Origin: Candidatus Poribacteria bacterium
Lineage (GTDB): Bacteria; Poribacteria; WGA-4E; B28-G17
Direction of reading: 5' to 3'
NCBI GenBank assembly: GCA_003645735.1
Contig: QNBQ01000029.1
Span: 1 to 10,035, forward strand
DNA length: 10,035 bases
The position numbers were made by a program, and so were the translations under genes. The notes below the pieces were generated by a model. That model made no database searches, was not told the DNA's origin, and saw only the letters and a list, made by a program, of their open reading frames with translations. Below are positions 1 through 6,809 of this stretch, piece after piece (within the stretch, counting starts at the first letter, position 1; every line of letters begins with the position of its first letter).

Positions 1-1
1 C

Positions 2-190
2 GAGGAGGCGATCCAAGCCGTCCTCAGGGCGGCTAAGAACAAAGGGGTTGCCCCTGGCATACACGTGTTTTCGGCGGAGGACGCCAACAGACGGATCGAG
101 CAGGGCTTCCTCTTCATAGCTGTCAGCAGCGACGTGGGGTTCCTGACCTCGGCCGCCAGGTCGGCGTTTGAGAGGATAAAGAGGGTGTAA
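2..190 (+). CDS. HpcH/HpaI-family aldolase, C-terminal fragment
   Basis: This is the 3' end of a gene whose beginning lies outside the window; 62 codons are visible before the TAA at 188-190. The translated tail contains GIHVFSAEDANRRIEQGF followed by FIAVSSDVGFL and an alpha-helical end. This matches the last beta-alpha units of the HpcH/HpaI aldolase/citrate-lyase-type TIM barrel, where a glycine-rich strand is followed by 'G(F/Y).f(i/v).(g/s)sD...l..(a/g)'. Known members are metal-dependent class II aldolases that cleave 2-keto-3-deoxy sugar acids or 4-hydroxy-2-oxo acids to pyruvate plus an aldehyde. The catalytic and metal-binding residues lie upstream of this window, so the substrate cannot be told. 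A cytoplasmic sugar-acid aldolase would suit the glycan-degrading neighbours, but that link is inference. It is followed directly by a small hairpin and then the PorV-like gene on the same strand. Confidence 0.75.
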   Translation, partial: EEAIQAVLRAAKNKGVAPGIHVFSAEDANRRIEQGFLFIAVSSDVGFLTSAARSAFERIKRV

Positions 191-215
191 ACGGAAGCGG
201 GATCAGCTCCGTTTT
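189..215 (+). terminator. Possible intrinsic terminator after the aldolase
   Basis: An imperfect hairpin begins in the aldolase stop codon. AAACGGA (189-195) pairs with TCCGTTT (208-214), extended by GC (197-198) with GC (206-207) across a bulged A, leaving a 7-base loop. The right arm runs into TTTT at 212-215. The stem is short and the U-tract is poor, so it may be a weak terminator or an attenuating hairpin. No energy calculation was made. Confidence 0.4.
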
Positions 216-250
216 GATCGGTCGAGATTTTCGACGCGAGGTTGATCGCC

Positions 251-1351
251 ATGAGGTCGGTTTTAGCGGTGGTTTCGATAACTGCTTTAGTGCTGGTTTT
301 ATCCGCATCGGCCGAGGCAGGGGCCGGGAGGACGGGCGCCCAGTTCCTGACGTTGGGCGGCGGGACGAGGGCGGCGGCGATGGGCGAGGCCTACTCCACG
401 GCATCCGGCGATGTGATGGCCCTGCTCTGGAACCCGAGCGGGCTCGCCGAGGTCGAGGAGATCCAAACCGCCCTCTCCTACTACAACGCAGGCGCCAGGT
501 TCGGCGAGGCAGGCGAGGGGATCTACTACGGCATATTCGCCGCCGCCTTCCCGGCGGGCGATCTCGGCACCTTTGGGATAGGGCTGCAGCTGAACGGGCA
601 GGGCGAGATAGACGTGACCATCGATTCGCCCGAGGTGATAAAAAGGGAATCGCTCGGCACCAACTGGGCCTTGACCCTCTCATACGCGGATGAGTTCCTC
701 CCCAACCTATACCTGGGCGTCAGCGGCAAGGTGATAAGGCAGAAGCTGTGGAAGGAATCGGCTACCGCCTACGCGGCCGACATCGGCCTGCAATACAGGC
801 TCTCCCTCCTCACACTGGGGGTCGCCGTCCAGAACTGGGGCACCAGGATACAGTTCAAGGACGCCCACCAGAGCGACCCGCTGCCCAGGATGATGAGGAT
901 GGGCATAGGCCTGGAGCTCCTCAGGACGGAACACCACAGGGCCAGGATCACCGCTGACCTGGTCGCCTTCATCGATAAGTGGAAGGAGGACGAGGAGGAG
1001 ATGGCCTACGCCATTCAGATCAGGAGGGAGAAATACGAAAGGATGGGCATATCGAAGACGGACGAGGAGCTGAGAAGGGAGATAGAGGAGGAGAGGGGGA
1101 TAGGGATCTACGCCTTCAAGCCGGAGCACATGCAGAAAAGCGTCGGCTTCGAATACTGGCTCGGCGATATCCTCGCCCTCAGGGCAGGCTACAAAGATGA
1201 TCCCTACATCGTGACCGAAAGCCTTCAGGACAAGCTATACTACGGCTTCGGGATCAGGCTCAGAAACCTCCAGATTGATTACGCCAACATCCCCGGCGGC
1301 GGCCCCAACAACGTCAGGCTCAACACCTTCGACCTGCTGTTCAGGTTCTGA
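251..1351 (+). CDS. PorV/PorQ-family (UPF0164-like) outer-membrane protein
   Basis: This 366-residue protein has an N-terminal signal peptide (about residues 1-24, ending ASAEAGAG). The family hallmark follows: a glycine/alanine-rich segment GAQFLTLGGGTRAAAMGEA, then GDVMALLWNPSGLAE, seen in PorV/PorQ-type FadL-like beta-barrels. PorV is known as the T9SS outer-membrane shuttle that receives cargo; related paralogues occur widely in FCB bacteria, so T9SS function here is inferred. The C-terminus ends in alternating strand residues and a terminal Phe, as in outer-membrane barrels. I chose the ATG at 251 because GCGAGG (236-241) sits 9 bases upstream; an in-frame TTG at 242 would have no spaced ribosome-binding site. 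An unusual feature is a highly charged, helix-like insert of roughly 55 residues (about 970-1135), rich in Glu, Lys and Arg, between barrel strands. The next gene follows 12 bases later, suggesting one transcription unit. Confidence 0.85.
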   Translation: MRSVLAVVSITALVLVLSASAEAGAGRTGAQFLTLGGGTRAAAMGEAYSTASGDVMALLWNPSGLAEVEEIQTALSYYNAGARFGEAGEGIYYGIFAAAFPAGDLGTFGIGLQLNGQGEIDVTIDSPEVIKRESLGTNWALTLSYADEFLPNLYLGVSGKVIRQKLWKESATAYAADIGLQYRLSLLTLGVAVQNWGTRIQFKDAHQSDPLPRMMRMGIGLELLRTEHHRARITADLVAFIDKWKEDEEEMAYAIQIRREKYERMGISKTDEELRREIEEERGIGIYAFKPEHMQKSVGFEYWLGDILALRAGYKDDPYIVTESLQDKLYYGFGIRLRNLQIDYANIPGGGPNNVRLNTFDLLFRF

Positions 1352-1363
1352 AGGAGGTGGGAG

Positions 1364-2077
1364 ATGAGACGCCTTCTGATAACGGTTCTCCTCGCTCTCC
1401 TCATCCCGCTTTCCTCCTTTGCCCTTCCCAACCCCGTCCTCGAGGGCTACAAATCCCCGTCCAAAGCGGCCCTCTTCTCGTTGATCATCCCCGGCACGGG
1501 CGAGCTCTACTCGAACGCCAAAAGGGGATATCTCTTCCTCGCCCTGGAGGCCGGCTTCATAGCGGCATACATCGCCATGGACAGGAAGTCCGATCAGCTG
1601 CGGGACGATTACATCGAGGAGATCAAGAGAAACGTCGGGTTCGACGGGATACCGAAGGAGAAGTGGGCGGAGAAGTTCGAGGAGTGGACGATGGAGGATT
1701 TCGAACACGCCACGATGTTCGACAACTGGCGCAACGTCTACACCGATCAGGCGCCCGAGTCTGAAAAAGGCATACCGCTCGAGAGGGTCGGCAAATTCTA
1801 CTGGCTGGACAGGGAGAGCGTCAAAAACGAGAAGCTTCCCCCCGATCAGCACACCTCCCAGCTGCGCCAGAGGGCCTTGAAGCTCAGGGAGGACAGCAAC
1901 ACATGGGCCAAGCGGGCAAAGACGGCGTTGGGTGGGCTGGTTCTGAACCACATAGTGAGCTTCATCGACGCCAGGATAGCCGCCAAGCTCCACAATAAAA
2001 AGCTCTCAACCCGGGCGGCTCTGAGGATCGAAGGCGAGGAGGTGTCGACCTCAGCCGCCGTTTGTCTCAACTTCTGA
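1364..2077 (+). CDS. Exported DUF5683-like hypothetical protein
   Basis: This 237-residue protein is preceded by a strong ribosome-binding site, AAGGAGG at 1351-1357, six bases from the ATG. Residues 1-20 form a signal peptide with likely cleavage after SSFA. The next segment, YKSPSKAALFSLIIPGTGELYSN, followed by a hydrophobic stretch (about 53-72), resembles the DUF5683/P-loop-less 'SPxKAxxxSxxxPGxGQxY' proteins that accompany PorV-like genes in FCB bacteria. The middle (about 75-180) is charged and helical. A second semi-hydrophobic helix near 188-208 contains NHIVSFIDARIAAK, which also fits this group, where an 'NH.vs..DA' motif recurs. The molecular function is unknown; an envelope role alongside the barrel protein is inferred from operon position. 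Its last 27 bases overlap, tail to tail, the 3' end of the glycosidase gene on the opposite strand. The family assignment is from memory of the motif, not a search. Confidence 0.7.
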   Translation: MRRLLITVLLALLIPLSSFALPNPVLEGYKSPSKAALFSLIIPGTGELYSNAKRGYLFLALEAGFIAAYIAMDRKSDQLRDDYIEEIKRNVGFDGIPKEKWAEKFEEWTMEDFEHATMFDNWRNVYTDQAPESEKGIPLERVGKFYWLDRESVKNEKLPPDQHTSQLRQRALKLREDSNTWAKRAKTALGGLVLNHIVSFIDARIAAKLHNKKLSTRAALRIEGEEVSTSAAVCLNF

Positions 2078-3331
2078 GCGCCGCTTGCCCCAAAACTCCC
2101 TGATCACCTCCTCGGCCGGGCCGCCCTCGGGCGAGAAACCCGGCTCGGCCCAATCCCAAAAATAGGCGCCTATCCCCAGCGGATAAACCTCCTCGAAAAA
2201 GGCTCGGTAACACCTGGCCTGAAGCTCGGGGTTGCTCCTCCTCTCCACGAACCAGTTCCCCGGATACTTGGCCGCGTAATCCCACTTGCCCCAACCCCCT
2301 TCGGTGAAAAGCAACGGTTTGCCGATCGAATCCCTCCACGACCTTATCCCCTCAACATAGCTCACCTCCACCTCCCCGATCAACGCCGGTATCCTGTAGC
2401 GATGCCACGCCTCCCTCAGCTCCTGAAGCGAGGGATCCCTCTTGTCGCTGAGCGGGAAGTAGAAGTTCAAGCCGACCCAGTCGAGGGCATCGGTCCAATC
2501 GGGATACTCGGCGAACGTGTCGGACGCCAGCTGCCCCAAAACCCCCGGATCGAACTCCAGCTTGTAGCCGCTTTTGGAGATCATCAGCCTCAAAACCTCG
2601 TCCTCCAGGTTGAAAAGCCTCAGAAGCGTCACCAGAAACCTCTTCTGGTGGTGAACCACCACCCACCAGTTGAAGGCGCAGGTGACCGGGATATCCCTGA
2701 CGGCTTTAACCCTGCTTATAAGCTCCCTCCACTCCCTCGACCTGCCGTATGTCCCGGAAAGCTCGTCCCCGACGCACACGGCGTCGAACGGGAAGCTCCC
2801 CACGTAATATTCGATCACCCTCCCGTAGCTTTCGAACCACCTCCTCCAGTCCCGCTCATCCTTCATGTGCACCCTTCCCGGCCACATCGGGTCGGCCCCT
2901 CTACCGCGCCGGACGACCCTCATGCCGGTGTATTCGGGGTGGACGTGGGGTTTGAACATCACCTTCAGCCCCAGCCCGTGGGCTGTGTTCAGGAAATGTT
3001 CGATCTCCTCATCGGTGGGGAAGTGATGCCACAGATCCGGCCTGTAAACCGTCTTCAGAACGGGATGCTCGTATCTTTTGGCCATCGGGAGGGCGACCTC
3101 GGGGCTGTCGAACCTGGCCTGCCAGAGGGCCACGTCGAGGCTCACCCAGTTGGCGCCCAATGAGGCGATCCTCCTCAGCTCCCTCTCGACCTTTTGGGGG
3201 TCGTAATCGCGGAAGGAGAGGAAGTAAGCGATCCCCCTGTGCTCCTCGATCTTCGCCGCCCTTTCGACCGGAGGGGGATGGGAACAGGAGCTGAACAGGG
3301 CCAGAAGGATGAGAGGGAGAAGCCTTTTCAC
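2051..3331 (-). CDS. GH113-like glycoside hydrolase lipoprotein
   Basis: This 426-residue protein begins with a lipoprotein signal: MKRLL, a hydrophobic stretch, then FSSC, giving Cys16 as the acylation site. It is probably anchored in the envelope. The rest reads as a TIM-barrel glycosidase similar to family GH113 (beta-mannanase type) and related clan GH-A enzymes. The early strand GANWVSLDVALWQ is followed by GLKVMFKPHVH (about 121-131). CVGDELSG places a candidate acid/base Glu190, followed by a W..LI..vr helix. WVGLNFYFPLS (about 285-295) and PLLFTEGGWG, with candidate nucleophile Glu344, come next, then a C-terminal YFWDW. The order and spacing of these motifs match GH113; the substrate is not determined and could differ from mannan. 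It starts with GTG, and its GTGA overlaps the stop of the DUF6599-like gene by 4 bases, with GAGG about 5 bases upstream, so translational coupling is likely. It is last in its operon. Confidence 0.8.
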   Translation of the reverse strand: MKRLLPLILLALFSSCSHPPPVERAAKIEEHRGIAYFLSFRDYDPQKVERELRRIASLGANWVSLDVALWQARFDSPEVALPMAKRYEHPVLKTVYRPDLWHHFPTDEEIEHFLNTAHGLGLKVMFKPHVHPEYTGMRVVRRGRGADPMWPGRVHMKDERDWRRWFESYGRVIEYYVGSFPFDAVCVGDELSGTYGRSREWRELISRVKAVRDIPVTCAFNWWVVVHHQKRFLVTLLRLFNLEDEVLRLMISKSGYKLEFDPGVLGQLASDTFAEYPDWTDALDWVGLNFYFPLSDKRDPSLQELREAWHRYRIPALIGEVEVSYVEGIRSWRDSIGKPLLFTEGGWGKWDYAAKYPGNWFVERRSNPELQARCYRAFFEEVYPLGIGAYFWDWAEPGFSPEGGPAEEVIREFWGKRRSEVETNGG

Positions 3332-4335
3332 CTGTCCTCGGTTTCGGTTTTAGGGGCGTTGAAGGCCGCGCTCCTCTCCCCGATCGCCTCAACCTTCACC
3401 CGCTTATACCCCCCCTTCTCCAGGAAGGAGGAGTATGAATCGAAGGCCTCCCTCGCCTTCTCCGGGGTGGGATACGCGATGGCGAAGGCCCTGACCTCGG
3501 CCTCCCCGACCCGGTATTTCGCCACCACCCCCTCGGTGTCATCCCCCAGCTTCAGCACGTTCTCGTCGGAGACGAACTTGATGTTGTTCAGGGCGAGCTG
3601 TCTCCTGAAATACTGTTCGCTCCCCTTGACCTTCCCCGCCTCGGGCAGCGATTTGACTATGAGCGGCAGATCGCCCGGCTCCCTTATCTTCTTATCGATC
3701 AGCCTGGCGAACCTCATCATGGCGTCCTTGATCTGATCGGCCAGCTCGAACGATTGGATCTTGATGTAAAACCTCCCCTTCCACATGTCGATCATCTCTT
3801 CGGCGAAGATCGCCTCGTTGCCCACCCTGATGAAGTTGGCGAAGGGATATCTCACCTGGCTGTAGATCCCGAAAGCGTTTTCGGGGGTTCCCATGTCGTA
3901 GATATCGATGACGATCAGCGAGTCGGCGGCCAGCTTCGGGTTGATGTATTCCGCCGTGGCCACCTCGACGAAGTCGTATGAGTGATAAAGCTCGGCGGCC
4001 CCGTCGATGTATTTGAACAGATCGCCGCCCACATACCTCTTCACCGTCCCCTCATAGACGTTCCACCAGGGCACTTCGCCGTCCTTCGGCAGCAGATCGA
4101 GCGGCTTCGGCGACTCTTCGACGGGCTTGGAGGGCGGTCGGCTCTGAACCGAGTCGAGGATCGGCTTTATCACCTCGACGGCCCCCTCCACCGTCGGGCT
4201 GTCCCACACCCCGACGAGGAACCTGTCCTTCTGGGCCAGAACCGTGTATTGACCCTTCTCGGCCACCTTGGCGCCGCAGCCCAAGGCGATGGCCGAGAAG
4301 ACCGCGACGATCAACCAGACGGTCGCTTTTCTCAA
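3328..4335 (-). CDS. DUF6599-like lipoprotein
   Basis: This 335-residue protein starts at a TTG that overlaps the hypC stop as TTGA, with GGGGGTGAT about six bases upstream. The N-terminus has a lipoprotein signal ending AIALGC, so Cys20 is the predicted lipidation site. A proline/serine/glutamate-rich linker (about 61-90) precedes the main domain. That domain carries GGDLFKYIDGAAELYHSY (about 103-120), a hallmark of DUF6599 proteins ('lf.yING.ae.Y..yGf'), then VIDIYDMGTPENAFGIYSQVR, also typical. These proteins are secreted or membrane-anchored and have no established function. The C-terminal third contains VEAIGERSAAF, after a region that repeats the 'pe.A..af..Y..fl...g' pattern. Being coupled to hypC upstream and to the GH113-like lipoprotein downstream suggests joint production of envelope proteins; a catalytic role is not claimed. 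Confidence 0.75.
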   Translation of the reverse strand: MRKATVWLIVAVFSAIALGCGAKVAEKGQYTVLAQKDRFLVGVWDSPTVEGAVEVIKPILDSVQSRPPSKPVEESPKPLDLLPKDGEVPWWNVYEGTVKRYVGGDLFKYIDGAAELYHSYDFVEVATAEYINPKLAADSLIVIDIYDMGTPENAFGIYSQVRYPFANFIRVGNEAIFAEEMIDMWKGRFYIKIQSFELADQIKDAMMRFARLIDKKIREPGDLPLIVKSLPEAGKVKGSEQYFRRQLALNNIKFVSDENVLKLGDDTEGVVAKYRVGEAEVRAFAIAYPTPEKAREAFDSYSSFLEKGGYKRVKVEAIGERSAAFNAPKTETEDR

Positions 4336-4550
4336 TCTATCACCCCCAGGCTTTCGAAAAGCTCAAGCGTTTCGCGGGCCGTCTCCTCGTCGAGCTTCTC
4401 TATAGCGAACCCGGCGTGGACGATGACGTAATCGCCCACCTCCACGTCATCCAGGAGCTGGAGGCTCACCCTCCTTCTGACGCCCCCAAGCTCCACGACT
4501 CCCATATCCCCTTCCTTTTCGACGACCCTCATCGGTATCGCCACACACAT
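4332..4550 (-). CDS. hypC: HypC/HybG/HupF-family [NiFe]-hydrogenase maturation chaperone
   Basis: This 72-residue protein is of normal length for the HypC family. It begins MCVAIPMRVV, with the essential Cys2 in the family's 'MC(L/V)(A/S)(I/V)P' start. It has the typical beta-barrel core (GVVELGGVRRRVSL), then VEVGDYVIVHAGFAIEKLDEE with the conserved His45, and a helical tail. Known HypC proteins bind HypD and carry the Fe(CN)2CO unit to the large subunit of [NiFe] hydrogenase in the cytoplasm, with Cys2 as the key ligand. The ATG at 4550 is supported by GGGAGGAG upstream and by the requirement that Cys be residue 2. The gene lies 6 bases after the cytochrome gene and overlaps the next gene by 4 bases. 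None of hypA, B, D, E, F or the hydrogenase structural genes is in the window, so it is an orphan locally. Confidence 0.93.
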   Translation of the reverse strand: MCVAIPMRVVEKEGDMGVVELGGVRRRVSLQLLDDVEVGDYVIVHAGFAIEKLDEETARETLELFESLGVID

Positions 4551-4556
4551 GATCCA

Positions 4557-4988
4557 TCACTCCTCCCGGACGACCTTCCCCTCGGGATGACATATGATGC
4601 AGTCCTTCAGGCTCATCTCATCGATTTTAAGTTTCGAATGCTTTGCTCTCATCTCCTCCGCCCCGTGGCATCCCTCGCAGGTATAGGCGGCGGCTGTGGT
4701 CGGATGACAGACGGAGCATTCGGTCTTGTGATCCCCCTGAAGGGGAAAATAACGATGTTCGAAGTTAGCGGGTTTCCAAGCGGATGGCTCATGGCACTTG
4801 GAACAGCTCCTGACCCATCCCGCGTGATATCCGGCGCGGGGCGGATGGTGGCAGTGGAAGCAGTCGAGCTTTGAGATGGCCTCCTCGTGTGAGAACCTCT
4901 CGAGGGAGAGATACCCGTCCAACGCCCTTTGAAGGAGCAGGCTCAAGGCAGCTAAGATGGGTATGAGTATCAACCTGAGCGGCGGCAT
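4557..4988 (-). CDS. Pentaheme c-type cytochrome (cytochrome c3/c7-like)
   Basis: This 143-residue protein has an N-terminal hydrophobic helix (about 5-20), either a signal peptide or an uncleaved anchor, placing the rest outside the cytoplasmic membrane. Five CXXCH haem-binding motifs are visible: CFHCH (43-47), CSKCH (62-66), CSVCH (91-95), CEGCH (104-108) and CIICH (130-134). Extra histidines at about 34, 48, 55, 78, 87 and 117 could be distal ligands, giving bis-His, low-potential haems as in class III cytochromes. The stretch FEHRYFPLQGDH before the third motif is a recurrent multihaem cytochrome pattern ('F.H..fpL.G.H....C..CH'). The likely role is periplasmic electron transfer. It is first in the cytochrome-hypC-lipoprotein-glycosidase operon, so it could serve a periplasmic [NiFe] hydrogenase encoded elsewhere; that is inference. 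The start at 4988 has CGGGAG about 8 bases upstream. Confidence 0.9.
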   Translation of the reverse strand: MPPLRLILIPILAALSLLLQRALDGYLSLERFSHEEAISKLDCFHCHHPPRAGYHAGWVRSCSKCHEPSAWKPANFEHRYFPLQGDHKTECSVCHPTTAAAYTCEGCHGAEEMRAKHSKLKIDEMSLKDCIICHPEGKVVREE

Positions 4989-5006
4989 CGGTTCGTCTCC
5001 CGTTTA

Positions 5007-5036
5007 ATTTTACCATCAACCCACGCCGCATATCAA
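5007..5036 (-). promoter_or_regulatory. Sigma70-like promoter for the cytochrome-hypC operon
   Basis: On the minus strand TTGATA (complement of 5031-5036) is followed after 18 bases by TAAAAT (complement of 5007-5012). Each hexamer differs at one position from the TTGACA/TATAAT consensus. Transcription would start near 5000, giving a leader of only about 12 nt with the CGGGAG ribosome-binding sequence at its very 5' end. That short leader is a reason for caution. Confidence 0.45.
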
Positions 5037-5083
5037 AGACAGCCGGGGATGTCTTCCTCCGCCGGGAGCGGGAAGGGCGGATC

Positions 5084-5309
5084 TTATTCCGCTTCGATAG
5101 CTTTTTGCGGCCGGCTCAGGTTCCAATGGTAAATGTTTCCAATTCGAAGCTGAACTTCTGCCACCTCTTCGGTATTGGGGAATTGGCTATCACTTCTTCT
5201 CAATCGCCCCTTGATAATCTTTCTCGTGAAAATGCTTGAAATATGTTCGTCGAAGAGCTCTCCTGGCCGTCTCTGGCCCGCCAAGCTCTACGGGCAGAAG
5301 GAGTATCAT
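5084..5309 (-). pseudogene. Decayed tetratricopeptide-repeat (TPR) gene remnant
   Basis: Two minus-strand frames here each read like consecutive TPR helices but are not joined. In one frame (5309-5190) the translation includes PETARRALRRTYFKHF then HEKDYQGAIEKK, before TGA at 5192-5190. In the other, downstream frame (about 5190-5084) it continues SQFPNTEEVAEVQLRIGN then IYHW...PQKAIEAE before TAA at 5086-5084. Aligned, they look like '...YF..F.ekdY.gAIe...(sd).qFPnteevAevql.IGnIY...l..p.KAIea(y)', the usual spacing of TPR-type lipoproteins and tol-pal-like repeats. A frameshift or small deletion between 5190 and 5205 would explain the break. No good start codon with ribosome-binding site is seen, and the stop cuts the second repeat short. 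The reading is by eye. The alternative is chance similarity in noncoding DNA, so confidence is modest. The rest of the 4989-5395 gap holds only the promoter described separately. Confidence 0.45.
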
Positions 5310-5395
5310 CAAACACCGCGCTCAAAGCGGGCGATGAGATCCTTTTCAGTCCTTCACTATAGGATGACACACCTCCTCATGAAAGATCCCTCCCG

Positions 5396-6733
5396 TCACT
5401 TGATGACCGTCATCTTCCTCACAGCCTTGAACCTTCCGGCTTCCAGGGAGTAAAAATATGTTCCGCCGCTCACCTCTTCACCGCGGCTATCGCGTCCATC
5501 CCATCTGACCACGTGTAAGCCGGCCCCCTCGGCCTCAACTCTTATCTCCTTCACAATTCTCCCCTTAACGTCGTAGATCCTTATCACCGCGTCAGATGGT
5601 TTGGATAGCCTGAAAGGTATCCACGTCTCCAAGTTGAACGGGTTCGGATAGTTCTGCAAAAGCTCGGTTTCGGGACAAACAGCCCATCCCCTTCCTTTAA
5701 CCTCACCTAAGATCGTCATCCTTCTCTCAAGAGGCTTGATCCCTATCATCCTCCGAAGATCAGGATCCCTGTATCTCAGGATCACCCCGTTTCCAACGAC
5801 GAAAATGCTATCCCCTCCGGTGTAACATATATCCCTCAGGTATTTCATCCCGCCGGTTCTGAAAATCTCCTCCCACTTTCCACCTCCATCTTCGGTGTGC
5901 AATACAACCCCTCCTCCCCTGAAAGGAGCCAAACCCACAGCCCATCCCTCTTTCCGGTTGATGAATAAAACGGCATAGAAGGTGAGGCCGGGAAAACCTG
6001 TGTTCAATTGAATCTCCCAGCTTCTCCCTCCGTCACAGGTATGTATGATCTCCCCTCCCCATCCCGCTCCCCACCCTTCCTTTTCATCGATGAAGAACAG
6101 ATCCATTATCGGGCCTATCATCCCCAGCTCCACCGCCTCCCACCTCTCACCATCAGTCATTCTGTAGATCCTCTGCCCTGATCCCCCGAAAGCTGAAAGC
6201 CACCCGTTTCTGTCATCGAGGAAAAACAGCTTGTAAGGCGTTTCCCCTTTTGACCTCCACCCTATCTTCCAGCTTCCTCCGCCGTCATCTGTGTAAAGCA
6301 GCTTGCCCTCATGATGTGGGGGCTTTCCCTTATATCCCGCCACCCACCCTTTTTGTGAGCTTGCAAAGCAAAGATCGGTTATTATCTCCAGCTCCTCAAA
6401 CTCCATCCTCCTCCAGCTTCTGCCTCCATCTTTAGTGTGCAGGAGCAGATTCCCTCCTCCAACCCATCCCTCGCTTTTGTTCAGGAAGTGGAGAACCCGA
6501 GCCTCAACTCTCTCCTTCAGATCGACGACTTCCCAGTTGTCCCCTCCATCGCTTGAATGAAGCAGGCCGGCTGTGGGGCTGGCTATCCATCCCTCAAGAG
6601 GGGAGACGAACTGGACGACGCGGTAGAGATCTTTCGATCCATCGATTATAAATTCCCATTCCCCCGCCGGGGCAAGGGGGAGATTCAAGATAACTCCAAG
6701 GGTGATGAGCGATAAGGCTCTTCTCCAAAGCAT
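5396..6733 (-). CDS. Secreted Ycf48-type beta-propeller with T9SS-style C-terminal sorting domain
   Basis: This 445-residue protein begins with a signal peptide (about 1-23, ending PLAPA). It then has a run of blades with the Ycf48/BNR-like pattern 'GW..(G)...(l/i)(h/y)(t/s).DGG..W'. Six clear copies are visible, among them EGWIASP...SSDGGDNWE, EGWVGGG...TKDGGRSWR, KGWVAGY...TDDGGGSWK and EGWAVGL...TEDGGGKWE; a degenerate last copy around SIFVVGNGVILRYRD makes about seven, enough for one closed propeller. Ycf48 itself is a photosystem II assembly factor, but this fold is widespread and nothing here implies photosynthesis. Residues 357-445 form the C-terminal domain LLQNYPNPFN...YDVKGRIVKE...HVVRWDGRDSRG...GGTYFYSL...MTVIK, the type A T9SS/FlgD-Ig-like sorting sequence. 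It is probably exported and then released or attached at the cell surface through T9SS. The ATG at 6733 has GGGAGGAG about 4 bases upstream. Confidence 0.88.
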   Translation of the reverse strand: MLWRRALSLITLGVILNLPLAPAGEWEFIIDGSKDLYRVVQFVSPLEGWIASPTAGLLHSSDGGDNWEVVDLKERVEARVLHFLNKSEGWVGGGNLLLHTKDGGRSWRRMEFEELEIITDLCFASSQKGWVAGYKGKPPHHEGKLLYTDDGGGSWKIGWRSKGETPYKLFFLDDRNGWLSAFGGSGQRIYRMTDGERWEAVELGMIGPIMDLFFIDEKEGWGAGWGGEIIHTCDGGRSWEIQLNTGFPGLTFYAVLFINRKEGWAVGLAPFRGGGVVLHTEDGGGKWEEIFRTGGMKYLRDICYTGGDSIFVVGNGVILRYRDPDLRRMIGIKPLERRMTILGEVKGRGWAVCPETELLQNYPNPFNLETWIPFRLSKPSDAVIRIYDVKGRIVKEIRVEAEGAGLHVVRWDGRDSRGEEVSGGTYFYSLEAGRFKAVRKMTVIK

Positions 6734-6809
6734 CCCGCTCCTCCCACGGGAAGGATCACAGGCAGCACGACCGGGGAGGGTATCTTCGCCATCCCCTCGT
6801 CTTCATCTG

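Noticed and set aside
221..235. GTCGA-GATTT-TCGAC inverted repeat before the PorV-like ribosome-binding site
   Set aside because: A 5-bp stem is too weak to call a regulatory element without conservation data.
242..250. Earlier TTG start for the PorV-like gene
   Set aside because: The ribosome-binding GCGAGG touches the TTG with no spacing, whereas it is correctly placed for the ATG at 251, which also gives a normal signal peptide.
1235..1993. Minus-strand open frame of 252 codons
   Set aside because: It is antisense to the PorV-like and DUF5683-like genes, shows no signal or family motif, and is explained by the GC-rich codon bias of the real genes.
2402..3163. Long plus-strand open frame of 253 codons
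   Set aside because: It lies antisense within the GH113-like gene, whose protein has a signal peptide and family motifs. The plus-strand translation is Pro/His/Val-rich with no recognisable domain.
5084..5284. Intact 66-residue minus-strand gene
   Set aside because: It would start at a TTG without a ribosome-binding site, and its first half is out of frame with the TPR-like sequence. A broken remnant explains it better.
5229..5350. PDZ-like phrase on the plus strand (GVSSNTALKAGDEILF)
   Set aside because: It is short and ends at once in a stop, lacks the GLGF-type loop and neighbouring strands, and overlaps the better-supported TPR-like reading on the other strand.
5396..6733. Photosystem II assembly factor
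   Set aside because: The Ycf48-like blades are shared by many unrelated secreted proteins. The sorting tail and the absence of photosynthesis genes argue against that role.
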